NCBI GenBank assembly: GCA_002435715.1
Contig: DISD01000076.1
Span: 9,486-73,485, forward strand
Origin: Rhodospirillaceae bacterium UBA6219
GTDB lineage: Bacteria > Pseudomonadota > Alphaproteobacteria > Rhodospirillales > Magnetospirillaceae
Length of the DNA stretch: 64,000 bases
Direction: 5' to 3'
Under the pieces are notes generated by a model, which was not told where the DNA came from, searched no databases, and worked only from the letters and a program-made list of their open reading frames with translations. The translations under genes and the position numbers were made by a program. Each line of letters starts with the position of its first letter. Position 1 is the first letter of the stretch. Positions 26,371-35,392 of this stretch are shown piece by piece.

Positions 26371-27123
26371 TCAGGTGGCGGCGACGCCTTCCGCCAGTTC
26401 GCGCAGCGCGGTGGAATCGCTCAGAACCACATGGCCCGAGGCCGGCAAGCCGATGATGCCTTCCCGCTTCAACTGGGTGAAGGTGCGGCTGACCGTCTCG
26501 ATGGTCAGGCCCAGATAATCGGCGATGTCGGCCCGGCTCATGGGCAGGGCCACCGGACTGGCGGGCAGGCCCTGCATCTCGGCCCGTTGCGACAGTTTCA
26601 GCAAGAAGGTGGCGACCTTTTCCCGCGCCGTCTTACGCCCCAGCAACAGCATCTGTTCCTGCGCCGCCACCAGATCCTTGACGGTCATGGAAAACATCTT
26701 GCGTTCCAGCTTGGGGATGTCGCCCAGCAAGGAATCCAGCTTGCGGTGGGTGAAGCGGCACAATTGCGACTGGGTCACCGTTTCGGCGGTATAGGCATAG
26801 CCGGTATCCAGGCCCAGGCCGAACATCTCGCCCGAAAACAAAAAGCCGATGATCTGGCGGCGTCCGTCGGACAGCAGCTTGTAAAGCTTCACCGCCCCGG
26901 TAGCGATGGAATAGACGTGGTCGGCGGGATCGCCCTCGCGGAACACGGTGAAGTTGGCCGGCAGATGGGCGTGACAGCGGACCGTGGCCAGGCGTTTGAT
27001 CTCGTCATGGCTCAGCTCGGCGCAAAAGGCGATTTCACGGACCACGTCGCAATTGCGGCACGGCGGAGCGCCGGCATCGGCGTCGCGCGCAACCTTGTGA
27101 TCGTCGTAGTCCAGGGGCGGCAT
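26371..27123 (-). CDS. fnr: FNR-type oxygen-sensing transcription regulator
   Basis: This 250-aa Crp/Fnr-family activator is active without oxygen. Cys22, Cys25, Cys34 and Cys122 match the four ligands of an FNR [4Fe-4S] cluster. A cyclic-nucleotide-like sensor domain (about 35-150), a dimer helix and the DNA-recognition helix ETVSRTFTQLKREG follow; E, S and R are the residues that read TTGAT half-sites. The ATG at 27123 lies five bases after ccoS ends. It closes the cbb3 locus, whose first promoter carries an FNR box. The cysteine pattern agrees with the described Magnetospirillum Fnr. Confidence 0.93.
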   Translation of the reverse strand: MPPLDYDDHKVARDADAGAPPCRNCDVVREIAFCAELSHDEIKRLATVRCHAHLPANFTVFREGDPADHVYSIATGAVKLYKLLSDGRRQIIGFLFSGEMFGLGLDTGYAYTAETVTQSQLCRFTHRKLDSLLGDIPKLERKMFSMTVKDLVAAQEQMLLLGRKTAREKVATFLLKLSQRAEMQGLPASPVALPMSRADIADYLGLTIETVSRTFTQLKREGIIGLPASGHVVLSDSTALRELAEGVAAT

Positions 27124-27128
27124 GGCGT

Positions 27129-27347
27129 TCAGACCGTCTTGTCTTGTGCCGGCGGCACCGTATTCGGGGCCGCAGGCTCGGCCTTTGGGGCCGGCGGCGG
27201 GGGAAGGTCGTCGTCTTCGAACAAGATGCGGTGCGCAGCCCCATCCAGGTCGTCGAACTGCCCCGATTTCAGGGCCCACAAGAAAGCCACCAATCCGATT
27301 CCGCCCAACATCAGGGCCACCGGAATAAGCATCAAAAGGTTGGTCAA
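27129..27347 (-). CDS. ccoS: cbb3 oxidase maturation protein CcoS
   Basis: This 72-aa protein has one N-terminal membrane helix (LLMLIPVALMLGGIGLVAFL), the family segment FLWALKSGQFDDLDG, and then a proline-rich tail. CcoS is needed for cofactor (haem/copper) insertion into cbb3 oxidase. Its start overlaps the ccoI stop (ATGA). Confidence 0.93.
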   Translation of the reverse strand: MTNLLMLIPVALMLGGIGLVAFLWALKSGQFDDLDGAAHRILFEDDDLPPPPAPKAEPAAPNTVPPAQDKTV

Positions 27348-29683
27348 ACTTTTCTCCCGCGCGTCAGCCGCAGGGCATTGCCAATTACTACCAGTGACGA
27401 GGTCGACATGGCAATCGCCGCGAACAATGGGGTCACATGCCCGGCCACCGCCAACGGCACGGTGAAGACATTATAACCCAGGGCCAAGCCGAAATTCTGC
27501 TGGACCAAAGCTCGGGACTGCCGGGCCACGTCCAGGACTTCCGTCACCGGTGCCAGGCGTTCGCCTTGGAACACCACGTCGGCGGCGGTTTGACTGACAT
27601 CGACGGCGGTGGACGGCGACAAAGACACATGGGCGGCGGAAAGCGCCGGGGCGTCGTTCAAGCCGTCGCCGACCATCATCACCCGCTTGCCTTCGGCCTT
27701 CAACTGTTCCAGCCGCGCCACCTTTTCCGAAGGTGTGCAACCGGCCCGCCACTGGCTGATGCCCAACTGGGTGGCCAAGGCGCCCACCGTGGCCGCACGA
27801 TCACCGGACAGCAATTCGACAGCCATGCCCCAGCGCTTCAAACGCGCCAGCACCTCGATCGCGTCAGGACGGGCCCGGTCGGCGAAGGCGAAGCGCAAGG
27901 CCGGCCGTCCCGGGCCGCTCAGCCACAATTCGGGGCCTTGGCTGTCGTCCTCGTCAGCCACCCCCACATGGGTCCGGCTGCCCAAGCGCCACTCGCCGGC
28001 CACCATGCCACGTCCCGGTTCCTCGACGGCCAGGGGATCGGCGGCGATGCCGGGCCGGGCCGCCGCCAGGGCGCGGGCCAACGGATGGTGCGAGGCGGCA
28101 GCCAGACGGATGGCCTGGATCAGGTCGTCCTCGTGCCAATCGCCGTTTTCTTGCAATTCCGGCTTGCCGATCGTCAGCGTGCCGGTCTTGTCGAACACCA
28201 CCACGTCGATATCGGCGACCCGTTCCAACGCCGTGGCGCTTTTCAGCAAGATGCCTTGGCGCAACAGACGGCCGCTGGCGATCACCTGGACCACCGGCAC
28301 CGCCAGGGCCAAGGCGCAGGGACAGGTGATGATCAGCACCGCCACCGCATGCAACAGTGCCAATTGCCACGGCAGGCCGACCAGAAACACCCAGAACAGG
28401 AAAGTGGACGCCGCCGCCACATGCACCACCGGGGCGTACCAGCGCGACACCCGATCAGCCAAGGCGACGTATTTGGCACGGCCCTGTTCGGCCACCTCCA
28501 TCATACGGACGATTTCCGCCAACAGCGTGCGTTCACCCACCGCCGACACGGTCAGCCGCAAAGGCGCCGACAGATTGATGGTGCCGGCGAAAACTTGGGT
28601 TCCGGGACCGACCGCCGCCGGCACCGTCTCGCCGGTGATCAGGCTGGTATCCAGGTCGGAAACCCCCGTCTCCACCACCCCGTCGATGCCGATGCGTTCA
28701 CCCGCCGCCACCAGCACGGTTTGGCCGGTCTTGACCTGGTTGGGCGGGATCAGACGCTGGGTGCCGTCTTCTTCCAGCACGGTGACCGCCACCGCATCCA
28801 GGGTCAGCAGATGCTCGGCCGCCGACCGCGCCCGGCCCCGGGCCCGGCTGTCCAGATAACGGCCAATCAGCAAAAAGAACAGCAGCGTGATGGCGGAATC
28901 GAAATAAGCATGTTCGCCGCCACGGATGGTTTCCACCAGCGACATGCCCGAGGCCAACAACACGCCCAAGGTGATGGGCACGTCCATGTTGGTGCGCCCA
29001 TTGGCCAAGGCCGCGATGGCCGAATACAGGAACGGGCGGATGCAATAAAGCACCGCCGGCAGCACGATCAGGGCACTGATCCAGTGCATCAGTTCGCGGG
29101 TATAAAAGCCCATGCCGGAAAAATGCCCGGCCCACACCGACACCGACAGCAACATGACGTTGCCGGCGGCGAAGCCGGCCACCGCCATGGCGCGCAGCAA
29201 TTGCTTTTCGTGGCGTTCGGTTTCCAGGCCCAGCTTGGCCGGGTCATAGGGCACCAGACGATAGCCCACCGCCAGAACCGGGGCCAGGATGTCGGCCGGG
29301 TCGGCCTGATCCTTGTGCCAACGCAGCACCAAGCGCCTGGTGGTCATATTGACCCGCGCCCAGGTCACCGCCGGATGGCGTGACAGCAGCGCCTCGATCA
29401 GCCAGATGCAGGCGGCGCAGTGGATGCCTTCGACCATCAGGTTCAGGCTGGCCAACCCTTGGTCTTCGTCGACCACATGGGCGGCATAGTCGTGATGGGC
29501 GGCGGCCCCTTCCTCGGGGCGCAGCGGCCGCATGGCCGGATCGACACAGCGGCGCTCGTAATAACGCCCCAATCCCATGTCGGCCAACAAGGCATAGGCG
29601 CCTTCGCAGCCGTGACAACAGAAATCCCCGTCAAAACCGACGGGGATGTCCTGTCCACAATGTCGGCATTGCCGTGTGCTCAC
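27344..29683 (-). CDS. ccoI: copper-exporting P-type ATPase CcoI
   Basis: This 779-aa P1B-ATPase supplies copper for cbb3 oxidase assembly. In order: an N-terminal cysteine cluster (CRHCGQ, CCHGC), a metal-binding domain with GIHCAACIW, membrane helices, the ion site CPC (ITCPCALAL), phosphorylation motif DKTGTLT and hinge GDGLNDAPAL. The GTG start at 29683 is set by its overlap with the ccoH stop (GTGA) and by the cysteine motif close behind; a longer reading would enter ccoH. Confidence 0.94.
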   Translation of the reverse strand: MSTRQCRHCGQDIPVGFDGDFCCHGCEGAYALLADMGLGRYYERRCVDPAMRPLRPEEGAAAHHDYAAHVVDEDQGLASLNLMVEGIHCAACIWLIEALLSRHPAVTWARVNMTTRRLVLRWHKDQADPADILAPVLAVGYRLVPYDPAKLGLETERHEKQLLRAMAVAGFAAGNVMLLSVSVWAGHFSGMGFYTRELMHWISALIVLPAVLYCIRPFLYSAIAALANGRTNMDVPITLGVLLASGMSLVETIRGGEHAYFDSAITLLFFLLIGRYLDSRARGRARSAAEHLLTLDAVAVTVLEEDGTQRLIPPNQVKTGQTVLVAAGERIGIDGVVETGVSDLDTSLITGETVPAAVGPGTQVFAGTINLSAPLRLTVSAVGERTLLAEIVRMMEVAEQGRAKYVALADRVSRWYAPVVHVAAASTFLFWVFLVGLPWQLALLHAVAVLIITCPCALALAVPVVQVIASGRLLRQGILLKSATALERVADIDVVVFDKTGTLTIGKPELQENGDWHEDDLIQAIRLAAASHHPLARALAAARPGIAADPLAVEEPGRGMVAGEWRLGSRTHVGVADEDDSQGPELWLSGPGRPALRFAFADRARPDAIEVLARLKRWGMAVELLSGDRAATVGALATQLGISQWRAGCTPSEKVARLEQLKAEGKRVMMVGDGLNDAPALSAAHVSLSPSTAVDVSQTAADVVFQGERLAPVTEVLDVARQSRALVQQNFGLALGYNVFTVPLAVAGHVTPLFAAIAMSTSSLVVIGNALRLTRGRKV

Positions 29684-30183
29684 GGAATGACGAAACGCTG
29701 GGCGTGCTGATAGGCGAGGCCGCCGTCGCCGACGGCGGCCACGTCCATGTCCCACACCCCGGCCAGCGGCAAGGGAATGGTTCCGCCATAGACGCCGTCG
29801 CCCAAAGCCGGAAGCTCGACCTCGTGGTCGTAGCCGGCCACGGTCGGACGCACCATGACGGCGCGCACCGTCAGGTTTTCCACGGCCTTGCCGTCACGGT
29901 CACGATAGGTGATGTGGATGTTGGCCTGGGGCTGGTCGGGGGATTTCAGCGGCTCGATCTTGGTGTCGACCTGCCACCCCATTTCCGCCTGAGCCTTGGC
30001 CAGGGCCAGGTTCTGGTTATAAAGCCGGCCCTTTTCATAGGCGTTGTCGGTGGACAGGCCGGTGAACGAGCTGGTCGCGAAATAGGCCAGGGCACCGTTC
30101 ACCGCCAGGACCACGCCGAAGGCGGCCACGAAGATATAGGGGTACCACCACCCAGGCTGACGGGTTTTGGCCATGGCGCTCAC
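29680..30183 (-). CDS. ccoH: FixH/CcoH cbb3 assembly protein
   Basis: This 167-aa protein has one membrane helix (about residues 14-36) and a periplasmic FixH domain (YEKGRLYNQNLALAKAQAEM, RDRDGKAVENLTVRA, WDMDVAAVGDGG). It works with CcoG, CcoI and CcoS in building the cbb3 complex. It overlaps ccoG at its start and ccoI at its end by four bases each. A second ATG three codons on (30174) is possible. Confidence 0.92.
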   Translation of the reverse strand: MSAMAKTRQPGWWYPYIFVAAFGVVLAVNGALAYFATSSFTGLSTDNAYEKGRLYNQNLALAKAQAEMGWQVDTKIEPLKSPDQPQANIHITYRDRDGKAVENLTVRAVMVRPTVAGYDHEVELPALGDGVYGGTIPLPLAGVWDMDVAAVGDGGLAYQHAQRFVIP

Positions 30184-31625
30184 CGCCCCGGTCCGGCGAA
30201 CAACGAGTGGCTCCGCACTTCGCTGTCACCGCCCTTTTCGGTCAGGATGAAGGTGATGTCGGTCTTCTTGTCGGTCACGTTGTCCTCGGGGGCGTTGACG
30301 TAAAGTCGCAAGCTGGTGACCTGGTCGCCAGGCACCGTCAATTCCATCTCGGCCACATCCTTTTCGCCGCCCACCACTTCCATGGTGGCGCCCTGGATGC
30401 CGGCAAGCTTCAGAGTATAGACGCGCTCGGCCCGCACCATATTCAGGATCTTGTAAGTGTAACCGTTGCGAATGGTCCCGTCCGACATGGTCACGTACAT
30501 GGGCGCGCGTTCGTGCAAGATGTTGACCTCGGTGGTCCGCCGGGTCCCCAGGGACAGCACGATGCCGGTGCCGATCACCGTCAGCAACAAGGTGTAAAGA
30601 ATGGTGCGCATACGCACCAACTTGGTCTTGGTGCCGGGACCGCCCGACGCGCGGGAACTCACGTTGGTGATGGAATCGTAGGAGATCAGTCCGCGCGGCA
30701 GACCGACACGGTCCATCATGGCATTACAGGCGTCGATGCACAGGCCGCAACCGATACAGGCCATCTGCAGGCCTTCGCGGATGTCGATGCCGGTGGGGCA
30801 AACCTGGACGCACATCTTGCAGTCGATGCAATGGCCGCGCCCTTCGAAGCTTTGGCCCTTGCGCGCCGGAGCGCGGGGCTCGCCGCGCCATTCCTCGTAG
30901 GAAATGATCAGCGAATGCTCGTCGAACATGGCCGACTGGAAACGCGAATAGGGGCACATGTACAGGCACACCTGTTCGCGGGCGAAACCCGCCAGCAGAT
31001 AACAGAAGCCGCCGATGATGGCGATGAAGGCGTAAACCGACAGCCCCGCCTGCAGGGTGAAGATGTTGTGCAGCATCTGGAAGGCGTCGCCGAAATACAG
31101 CGTGAAGGCGATGCCGCACGCCGCCCCGATGGCCAGCCAGACCGCATGGATGATGGCCTTCTTGATCAGCTTTTCGGCGTTCCACGGCGCCTTGTCGAAA
31201 TTCATCCGCTTGGAACGGTCGCCCACCACCAGGCGCTCCACCTGAACGAACAGATCGGTGTAAACCGTCTGCCAGCACAGGAAACCGCACCACACGCGGC
31301 CCGCCAGGGCCGACATGAAGAACAAGGTGATGGCGGCGAACAGCAAAAGTCCGGTCAGGTAATAGACTTCCTGGGGCCAGATCTCGATGAAGAAGAAATA
31401 GCCGCGGCGGCCGTCGATATCGGCCAGGATGGCCTGGCTGGGCGCATCCGGGCCACGATCCCAACGCAGGAACGGGGCGATGTGGAAAAAGGCCAGCAAG
31501 CCCCACATCAGCCACCACTTCAACGAGCGAAAGAGGCCCTGTTTGACGTGGCGGGGATGGATGGTGATGGTTTCGGCATACATGCTGCCGCCACCGGATT
31601 TGGGTGCTTGAACGTCCTGATTCAT
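30180..31625 (-). CDS. ccoG: iron-sulfur cbb3 accessory protein CcoG (RdxA/FixG)
   Basis: This 481-aa membrane protein with about five helices carries two ferredoxin-type clusters in CIDCKMCVQVCPTG and CIGCGLCIDACN (about residues 265-305). A C-terminal Ig-like periplasmic domain follows. CcoG is a cupric reductase for oxidase copper delivery. It is the first gene of ccoGHIS and lies 280 bases after ccoP, behind a terminator, so it probably has its own promoter; I see no clear FNR site there. Confidence 0.94.
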   Translation of the reverse strand: MNQDVQAPKSGGGSMYAETITIHPRHVKQGLFRSLKWWLMWGLLAFFHIAPFLRWDRGPDAPSQAILADIDGRRGYFFFIEIWPQEVYYLTGLLLFAAITLFFMSALAGRVWCGFLCWQTVYTDLFVQVERLVVGDRSKRMNFDKAPWNAEKLIKKAIIHAVWLAIGAACGIAFTLYFGDAFQMLHNIFTLQAGLSVYAFIAIIGGFCYLLAGFAREQVCLYMCPYSRFQSAMFDEHSLIISYEEWRGEPRAPARKGQSFEGRGHCIDCKMCVQVCPTGIDIREGLQMACIGCGLCIDACNAMMDRVGLPRGLISYDSITNVSSRASGGPGTKTKLVRMRTILYTLLLTVIGTGIVLSLGTRRTTEVNILHERAPMYVTMSDGTIRNGYTYKILNMVRAERVYTLKLAGIQGATMEVVGGEKDVAEMELTVPGDQVTSLRLYVNAPEDNVTDKKTDITFILTEKGGDSEVRSHSLFAGPGR

Positions 31626-31840
31626 CGCCTGACTACTCTCTTCGCAACTGGGGACGGTTGAATGTAACGGCCATCCATTCCGCCCGAGCCGTCAATAACG
31701 CATGACCGCCGGTCCTGTCACGCATGACCCGTGCCGCCCGGCCGGGCCAGACTATGGGGCAAGGCAGGCGGACTGACAATCTTTGCCTGGAATTCCGAAC
31801 AAAAGTTCATCTTGGGCTGAAGCTTGCGGCACGCCCCTGA

Positions 31841-31877
31841 CAAAGAAAAGGGGCGCTCTCCTGATGAAGAGCGCCCC
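31841..31877 (-). terminator. rho-independent terminator after ccoP
   Basis: Perfect 10-bp arms GGGGCGCTCT (31850-31859) and AGAGCGCCCC (31868-31877) enclose an eight-base loop. Read on the minus strand the stem is followed by TTTTCTTTG. It ends the ccoNOQP transcript 29 bases after the ccoP stop. Confidence 0.88.
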
Positions 31878-31905
31878 GATCCCAGAAAGAGGGTTACCCC
31901 ACTTC

Positions 31906-32781
31906 TTACTTACCGCCGCCCAGCGAGTGGACGTAGACGGCCAACATCTTGATGGTGGCAGCATCCAGACGGCCGGCCCAAGCGGGCATGGAACCGTGGC
32001 GGGGCTTGGTGATCTGGTTGACCACGCCCTGCTTGGCGGATTCCTTGTCGCCCTTGAACAGCCAGATGTTGTTGTTCAAGGCCGGAGCACCCAGCTCCTT
32101 GGTGCCGACGCCGCCTTCGGCGTGACACGCGGTGCAGCGTTCGGCGAAGATGGCCTCGCCCGGCGAACCGGCGGCGGGGGTCTTCGACGACAGCGACAGC
32201 ACGTAATCGGCCAGCTGGTCGACCTGGGTCGCGTCCAGGGTGTCGCCGGTACCGAAAGCCAGCATCTCGCTTTGACGCGATTCGCCGTTTTCGTTACGGA
32301 CGCCGTACTGGATGGTCTGATGAATGTCTTCCAGGGTCCCGCCCCAGATCCATTCGTCATCGGCCAGACGGGGGTAAGCCCCGGCAACACCGACACCACC
32401 CGAACCATGGCAAGCCGAGCAGTTTTCGCCAAAGGCGATCTTGCCGCCAGCCAGGGCGTAGTTCAGCAGGGTCTTGTCCTTGGCGATATCTTCCACCGAG
32501 GCGGCTTCCAGCTTGGTCAGCCACTGCGAACGGGCCTTCTTCTGGATGTCCAGTTCGTTGGCCAGATCACCGCGCGAGGAATATTCCAACATACCGCGGG
32601 TGAAACCGTTGGTGGTCGGCCAAGTCGGCATGGCGATCCAATAGCCGATGGCCCAGATCACACAAGCCCAGAAGACGTAAACCCACCACTTCGGCAACGG
32701 AGTGTTCAACTCCTTGATGCCGTCCCACTCGTGACCGGTCGTGTTCTGACCGGAGATCACGTCATGTTCAACGTGAGCCAT
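31906..32781 (-). CDS. ccoP: cbb3 oxidase dihaem subunit CcoP
   Basis: This 291-aa subunit passes electrons from cytochrome c to CcoO. It has a membrane anchor (WWVYVFWACVIWAIGYWIAM, about 32-51) and two periplasmic cytochrome c domains with haem sites CSACH (about 122-126) and CTACH (about 212-216). The ATG at 32781 has a GGAG ribosome site; it starts one base after ccoQ ends. Confidence 0.95.
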   Translation of the reverse strand: MAHVEHDVISGQNTTGHEWDGIKELNTPLPKWWVYVFWACVIWAIGYWIAMPTWPTTNGFTRGMLEYSSRGDLANELDIQKKARSQWLTKLEAASVEDIAKDKTLLNYALAGGKIAFGENCSACHGSGGVGVAGAYPRLADDEWIWGGTLEDIHQTIQYGVRNENGESRQSEMLAFGTGDTLDATQVDQLADYVLSLSSKTPAAGSPGEAIFAERCTACHAEGGVGTKELGAPALNNNIWLFKGDKESAKQGVVNQITKPRHGSMPAWAGRLDAATIKMLAVYVHSLGGGK

Positions 32782-32782
32782 A

Positions 32783-32947
32783 TTAGCGCTCCTTGTCGTC
32801 ATCGTCCCTCAACGGGATGTCTCCGTAGGACTGAAACCGATCCTTGTTGCCAGGACGGAAGGCCCAGAAGACGATCCCGAGGAACAGAACCATCAACCAA
32901 ACTCCCCACAGGGAGCGGAGGAACTCCGAGATGTTCTCGAGAGACAA
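32783..32947 (-). CDS. ccoQ: cbb3 oxidase small subunit CcoQ
   Basis: This 54-aa gene is easily missed because of its size and TTG start. The product is MSLENISEFLRSLWGVW, then a single membrane helix (LMVLFLGIVFWAFRPG), then an acidic-basic tail ending DDDDKER, typical of CcoQ/FixQ. A GGAG site lies seven bases before the TTG. The stop is one base from the ccoP start and the start nine bases from the ccoO stop. CcoQ stabilises the oxidase complex. Confidence 0.92.
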   Translation of the reverse strand: MSLENISEFLRSLWGVWLMVLFLGIVFWAFRPGNKDRFQSYGDIPLRDDDDKER

Positions 32948-32956
32948 ACTCCGCTC

Positions 32957-33688
32957 CTAGCGCTGGATTTTGGTGTGATCCACGGTGGTGAAATCGACCA
33001 TGGTGCCCAGGACCTGCAGATAGGCCACCAAAGCATCCATTTCCGAAACCACCTGCGGGTTACCGTCGAAGTCACCAACCTTGGCCTTCGGATACGCCTG
33101 GACCACGGCCGAGTCGGCGGTGGCTTCAAGCGAAGCCTGTTCCTTCAGATTGGCGACGGCGTTCTTGATCTGCTCGTCGGTGTAGGGCACGCCCACCACC
33201 TTCAGGGCAGTCATGTTGCCGGCGATCTTCGAGGTATCCAGCGGCCGCATCAGATGCGGATAGCCGGGCATGATGGATTCCGGGACGACGTCACGGGGAT
33301 TGATCAGGTGACGGGTGTGCCAGTCGTTGGTGTACTTGCCACCGACGCGGGCCAAGTCCGGACCGGTACGCTTGGACGACCACTGGAAGGGGTGATCGTA
33401 CTTCGACTCGGCTGCCAGGCTGTAATGGCCATAGCGTTCGACCTCGTCCTTGAACGGACGGATCATCTGGCTGTGGCAGTTATAGCAGCCCTCGCGGACA
33501 TAGATGTCACGGCCAGCCTGCTCGAGCGGGCTGTACGGACGGACACCATCCACCTTCTCAATGGTCGATTCGATGGTGAACAGCGGAACGACCTCGACAA
33601 GGCCACCGACGATCACCGTCAGCAAGATGCCGACCGCCAGGAAGAAGACGTTGGTTTCGATCTTAGCGTGATGCTTGAAGACAGACAT
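32957..33688 (-). CDS. ccoO: cbb3 oxidase monohaem subunit CcoO
   Basis: This 243-aa cytochrome c subunit is anchored by one N-terminal helix (about 15-36). Its haem site is CYNCH near residue 68, followed by SQMIRPFKDEVERYG, a signature of CcoO/FixO. The distal Met ligand is likely in SIMPGYPHLM. It takes electrons from CcoP and gives them to CcoN. It begins 15 bases after ccoN ends. Confidence 0.96.
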   Translation of the reverse strand: MSVFKHHAKIETNVFFLAVGILLTVIVGGLVEVVPLFTIESTIEKVDGVRPYSPLEQAGRDIYVREGCYNCHSQMIRPFKDEVERYGHYSLAAESKYDHPFQWSSKRTGPDLARVGGKYTNDWHTRHLINPRDVVPESIMPGYPHLMRPLDTSKIAGNMTALKVVGVPYTDEQIKNAVANLKEQASLEATADSAVVQAYPKAKVGDFDGNPQVVSEMDALVAYLQVLGTMVDFTTVDHTKIQR

Positions 33689-33703
33689 CTCAGCTCCTCC
33701 CCC

Positions 33704-35155
33704 TTAGCGAGCGCCAGCGGTCGAGGGCTGCATGGCCTCTTCGGCCACGTCACCCTTGATGGTCTTGATGAAGTTGTAGACCATGATCAGGGCACCCAGG
33801 ACGAAGAGCAGGCCGCCCGTCGCGCGGATCACGTAATAGGGGTGCATGGCTTCGACGGTCTCGATGAACGAGTACTGCAGGAAGCCCAGGTTGTCGTACG
33901 CACGCCACATCAGACCCTGCATGATGCCGGAAATCCACATGGCGGTGATGTACAGGACGATACCGATGGTGGCGACCCAGAAGTGCAGGCCGACCAGCTT
34001 CAGCGAGTAGACTTCCTTACGGCCCCACAGCTTGGGAACCAGGTAGTACAGAGCGCCGAACGACACGAAGGCCACCCAGCCCAAGGCACCCGAGTGCACG
34101 TGACCGATGGTCCAATCGGTGTAGTGCGACAGCGAGTTGACGGCCTTGATCGACATCATCGGACCTTCGAAGGTCGACATGCCGTAGAACGCCACCGAGG
34201 AGACCAGGAAACGCATCACCGGATCGGTGCGCAGCTTGTCCCAGGCACCCGACAGGGTCATCAGGCCGTTGATCATGCCACCCCAGGACGGCATCCACAG
34301 CATCACCGAGAAAGTGGCGCCCAAGGTCTGGGCCCAATCCGGCAGAGCGGTGTAATGCAGATGGTGCGGACCAGCCCAGATGTACAGGAAGATCAGCGCC
34401 CAGAAGTGCACGATCGACAGACGGTACGAATAGACCGGACGTTCGGCGCGCTTGGGCACGAAGTAGTACATGATGCCCAGGAAGCCGGCGGTCAGGAAGA
34501 AGCCCACCGCGTTGTGGCCGTACCACCATTGGGTCATGGCGTTCTGCACGCCGCCAAAGATGTTGTACGACTTCATCCAGTCGCCGCCGAAGAAGCCAGC
34601 CGGAACAGCCAGGTTGTTGCCCAGATGCAGCATGGCGACGGTCAAGATCATGGCGAAGAAGAACCAGTTGGCCACATAGATGTGGGGTTCCTTACGCTTC
34701 ATGATGGTGCCGGCGAAGATGATCAGGTAGCAGACCCAGTTCACGGTCAGCCACAGATCGACCCACCATTCCGGCTCGGCATATTCCTGGCCCTGGGAGA
34801 AACCCAGGACATAGGTCAGGGCGGCGGCCACGATCATCGCCTGGAAGCTCCAGAACACGAAAGTGCCGAAACCCGAGCCGCCGAACAGGCTGGCGCGGCA
34901 GGTGCGCTGCACGACGTACAGCGAGGTGCAGAAAAGAATGTTGCCGCCGAAGGCGAAAATAACGGCGGAGGTGTGAACCGGACGCAGACGACCAAAGGTG
35001 GTCCACTCCAGATCCAGGTTCAGGGCGGGGAAGGCCAACTGCCAGGCGATGAAGTCGCCAGCCAGGAAGCCAACCACACCCCAGAAAATCGCCGCAAGGA
35101 CGAACTTCTTCACCACGTCTTCGTTATAGGCCGTGGCGTCGGTGTTGGTGCTCAT
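33704..35155 (-). CDS. ccoN: cbb3 oxidase catalytic subunit CcoN
   Basis: This 483-aa subunit has 12 helices, haem b and the haem b3-CuB centre that reduces oxygen with very high affinity. Seen are HTSAVIFAFGGN (haem ligand His), WWYGHNAVGFFLTAGFLG with the CuB His and active-site Tyr region, the PHHLHYT pair of CuB ligands and SHYTDWTIGHVHSGALGW with haem ligands. The ATG at 35155 has GGAG upstream. First gene of ccoNOQP, behind an FNR box. Confidence 0.96.
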   Translation of the reverse strand: MSTNTDATAYNEDVVKKFVLAAIFWGVVGFLAGDFIAWQLAFPALNLDLEWTTFGRLRPVHTSAVIFAFGGNILFCTSLYVVQRTCRASLFGGSGFGTFVFWSFQAMIVAAALTYVLGFSQGQEYAEPEWWVDLWLTVNWVCYLIIFAGTIMKRKEPHIYVANWFFFAMILTVAMLHLGNNLAVPAGFFGGDWMKSYNIFGGVQNAMTQWWYGHNAVGFFLTAGFLGIMYYFVPKRAERPVYSYRLSIVHFWALIFLYIWAGPHHLHYTALPDWAQTLGATFSVMLWMPSWGGMINGLMTLSGAWDKLRTDPVMRFLVSSVAFYGMSTFEGPMMSIKAVNSLSHYTDWTIGHVHSGALGWVAFVSFGALYYLVPKLWGRKEVYSLKLVGLHFWVATIGIVLYITAMWISGIMQGLMWRAYDNLGFLQYSFIETVEAMHPYYVIRATGGLLFVLGALIMVYNFIKTIKGDVAEEAMQPSTAGAR

Positions 35156-35270
35156 GCCGAACTCCTGTTTCGACCGGGAAAGGGTCAACTCGAAAGCACC
35201 CGCCATTCCAATGCGAACGCATTCCCCCGTAAGCCGGAACGGCCAGGCGGTCAGTCCTTCGAGTCGCCGC

Positions 35271-35312
35271 ACTATGACCGTAAGGTTAGGCCCGGCCATT
35301 GATCCATATCAA
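35271..35312 (-). promoter_or_regulatory. FNR-dependent promoter of ccoNOQP
   Basis: TTGATCCATATCAA (35299-35312) is a perfect FNR consensus (TTGAT-N4-ATCAA). On the minus strand a CATAGT -10 element (35276-35271) lies so that the box is centred about 41.5 bases before a start near 35264, which is class II FNR activation geometry. The ccoN start codon is about 110 bases further on. The fnr gene is at the end of the same locus. Confidence 0.88.
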
Positions 35313-35392
35313 AAACACTAAATTTTTCCTGGCTTCCCTTGCACTTCCGGGCTTTATTCCCCCTCAATCTCCGCCCCTGACGAGTCATACTT

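Noticed and set aside
31626..31840. FNR box before ccoG
   Set aside because: TTGAATGTAA near 31659 keeps only one half-site; no partner ATCAA lies at the right distance.
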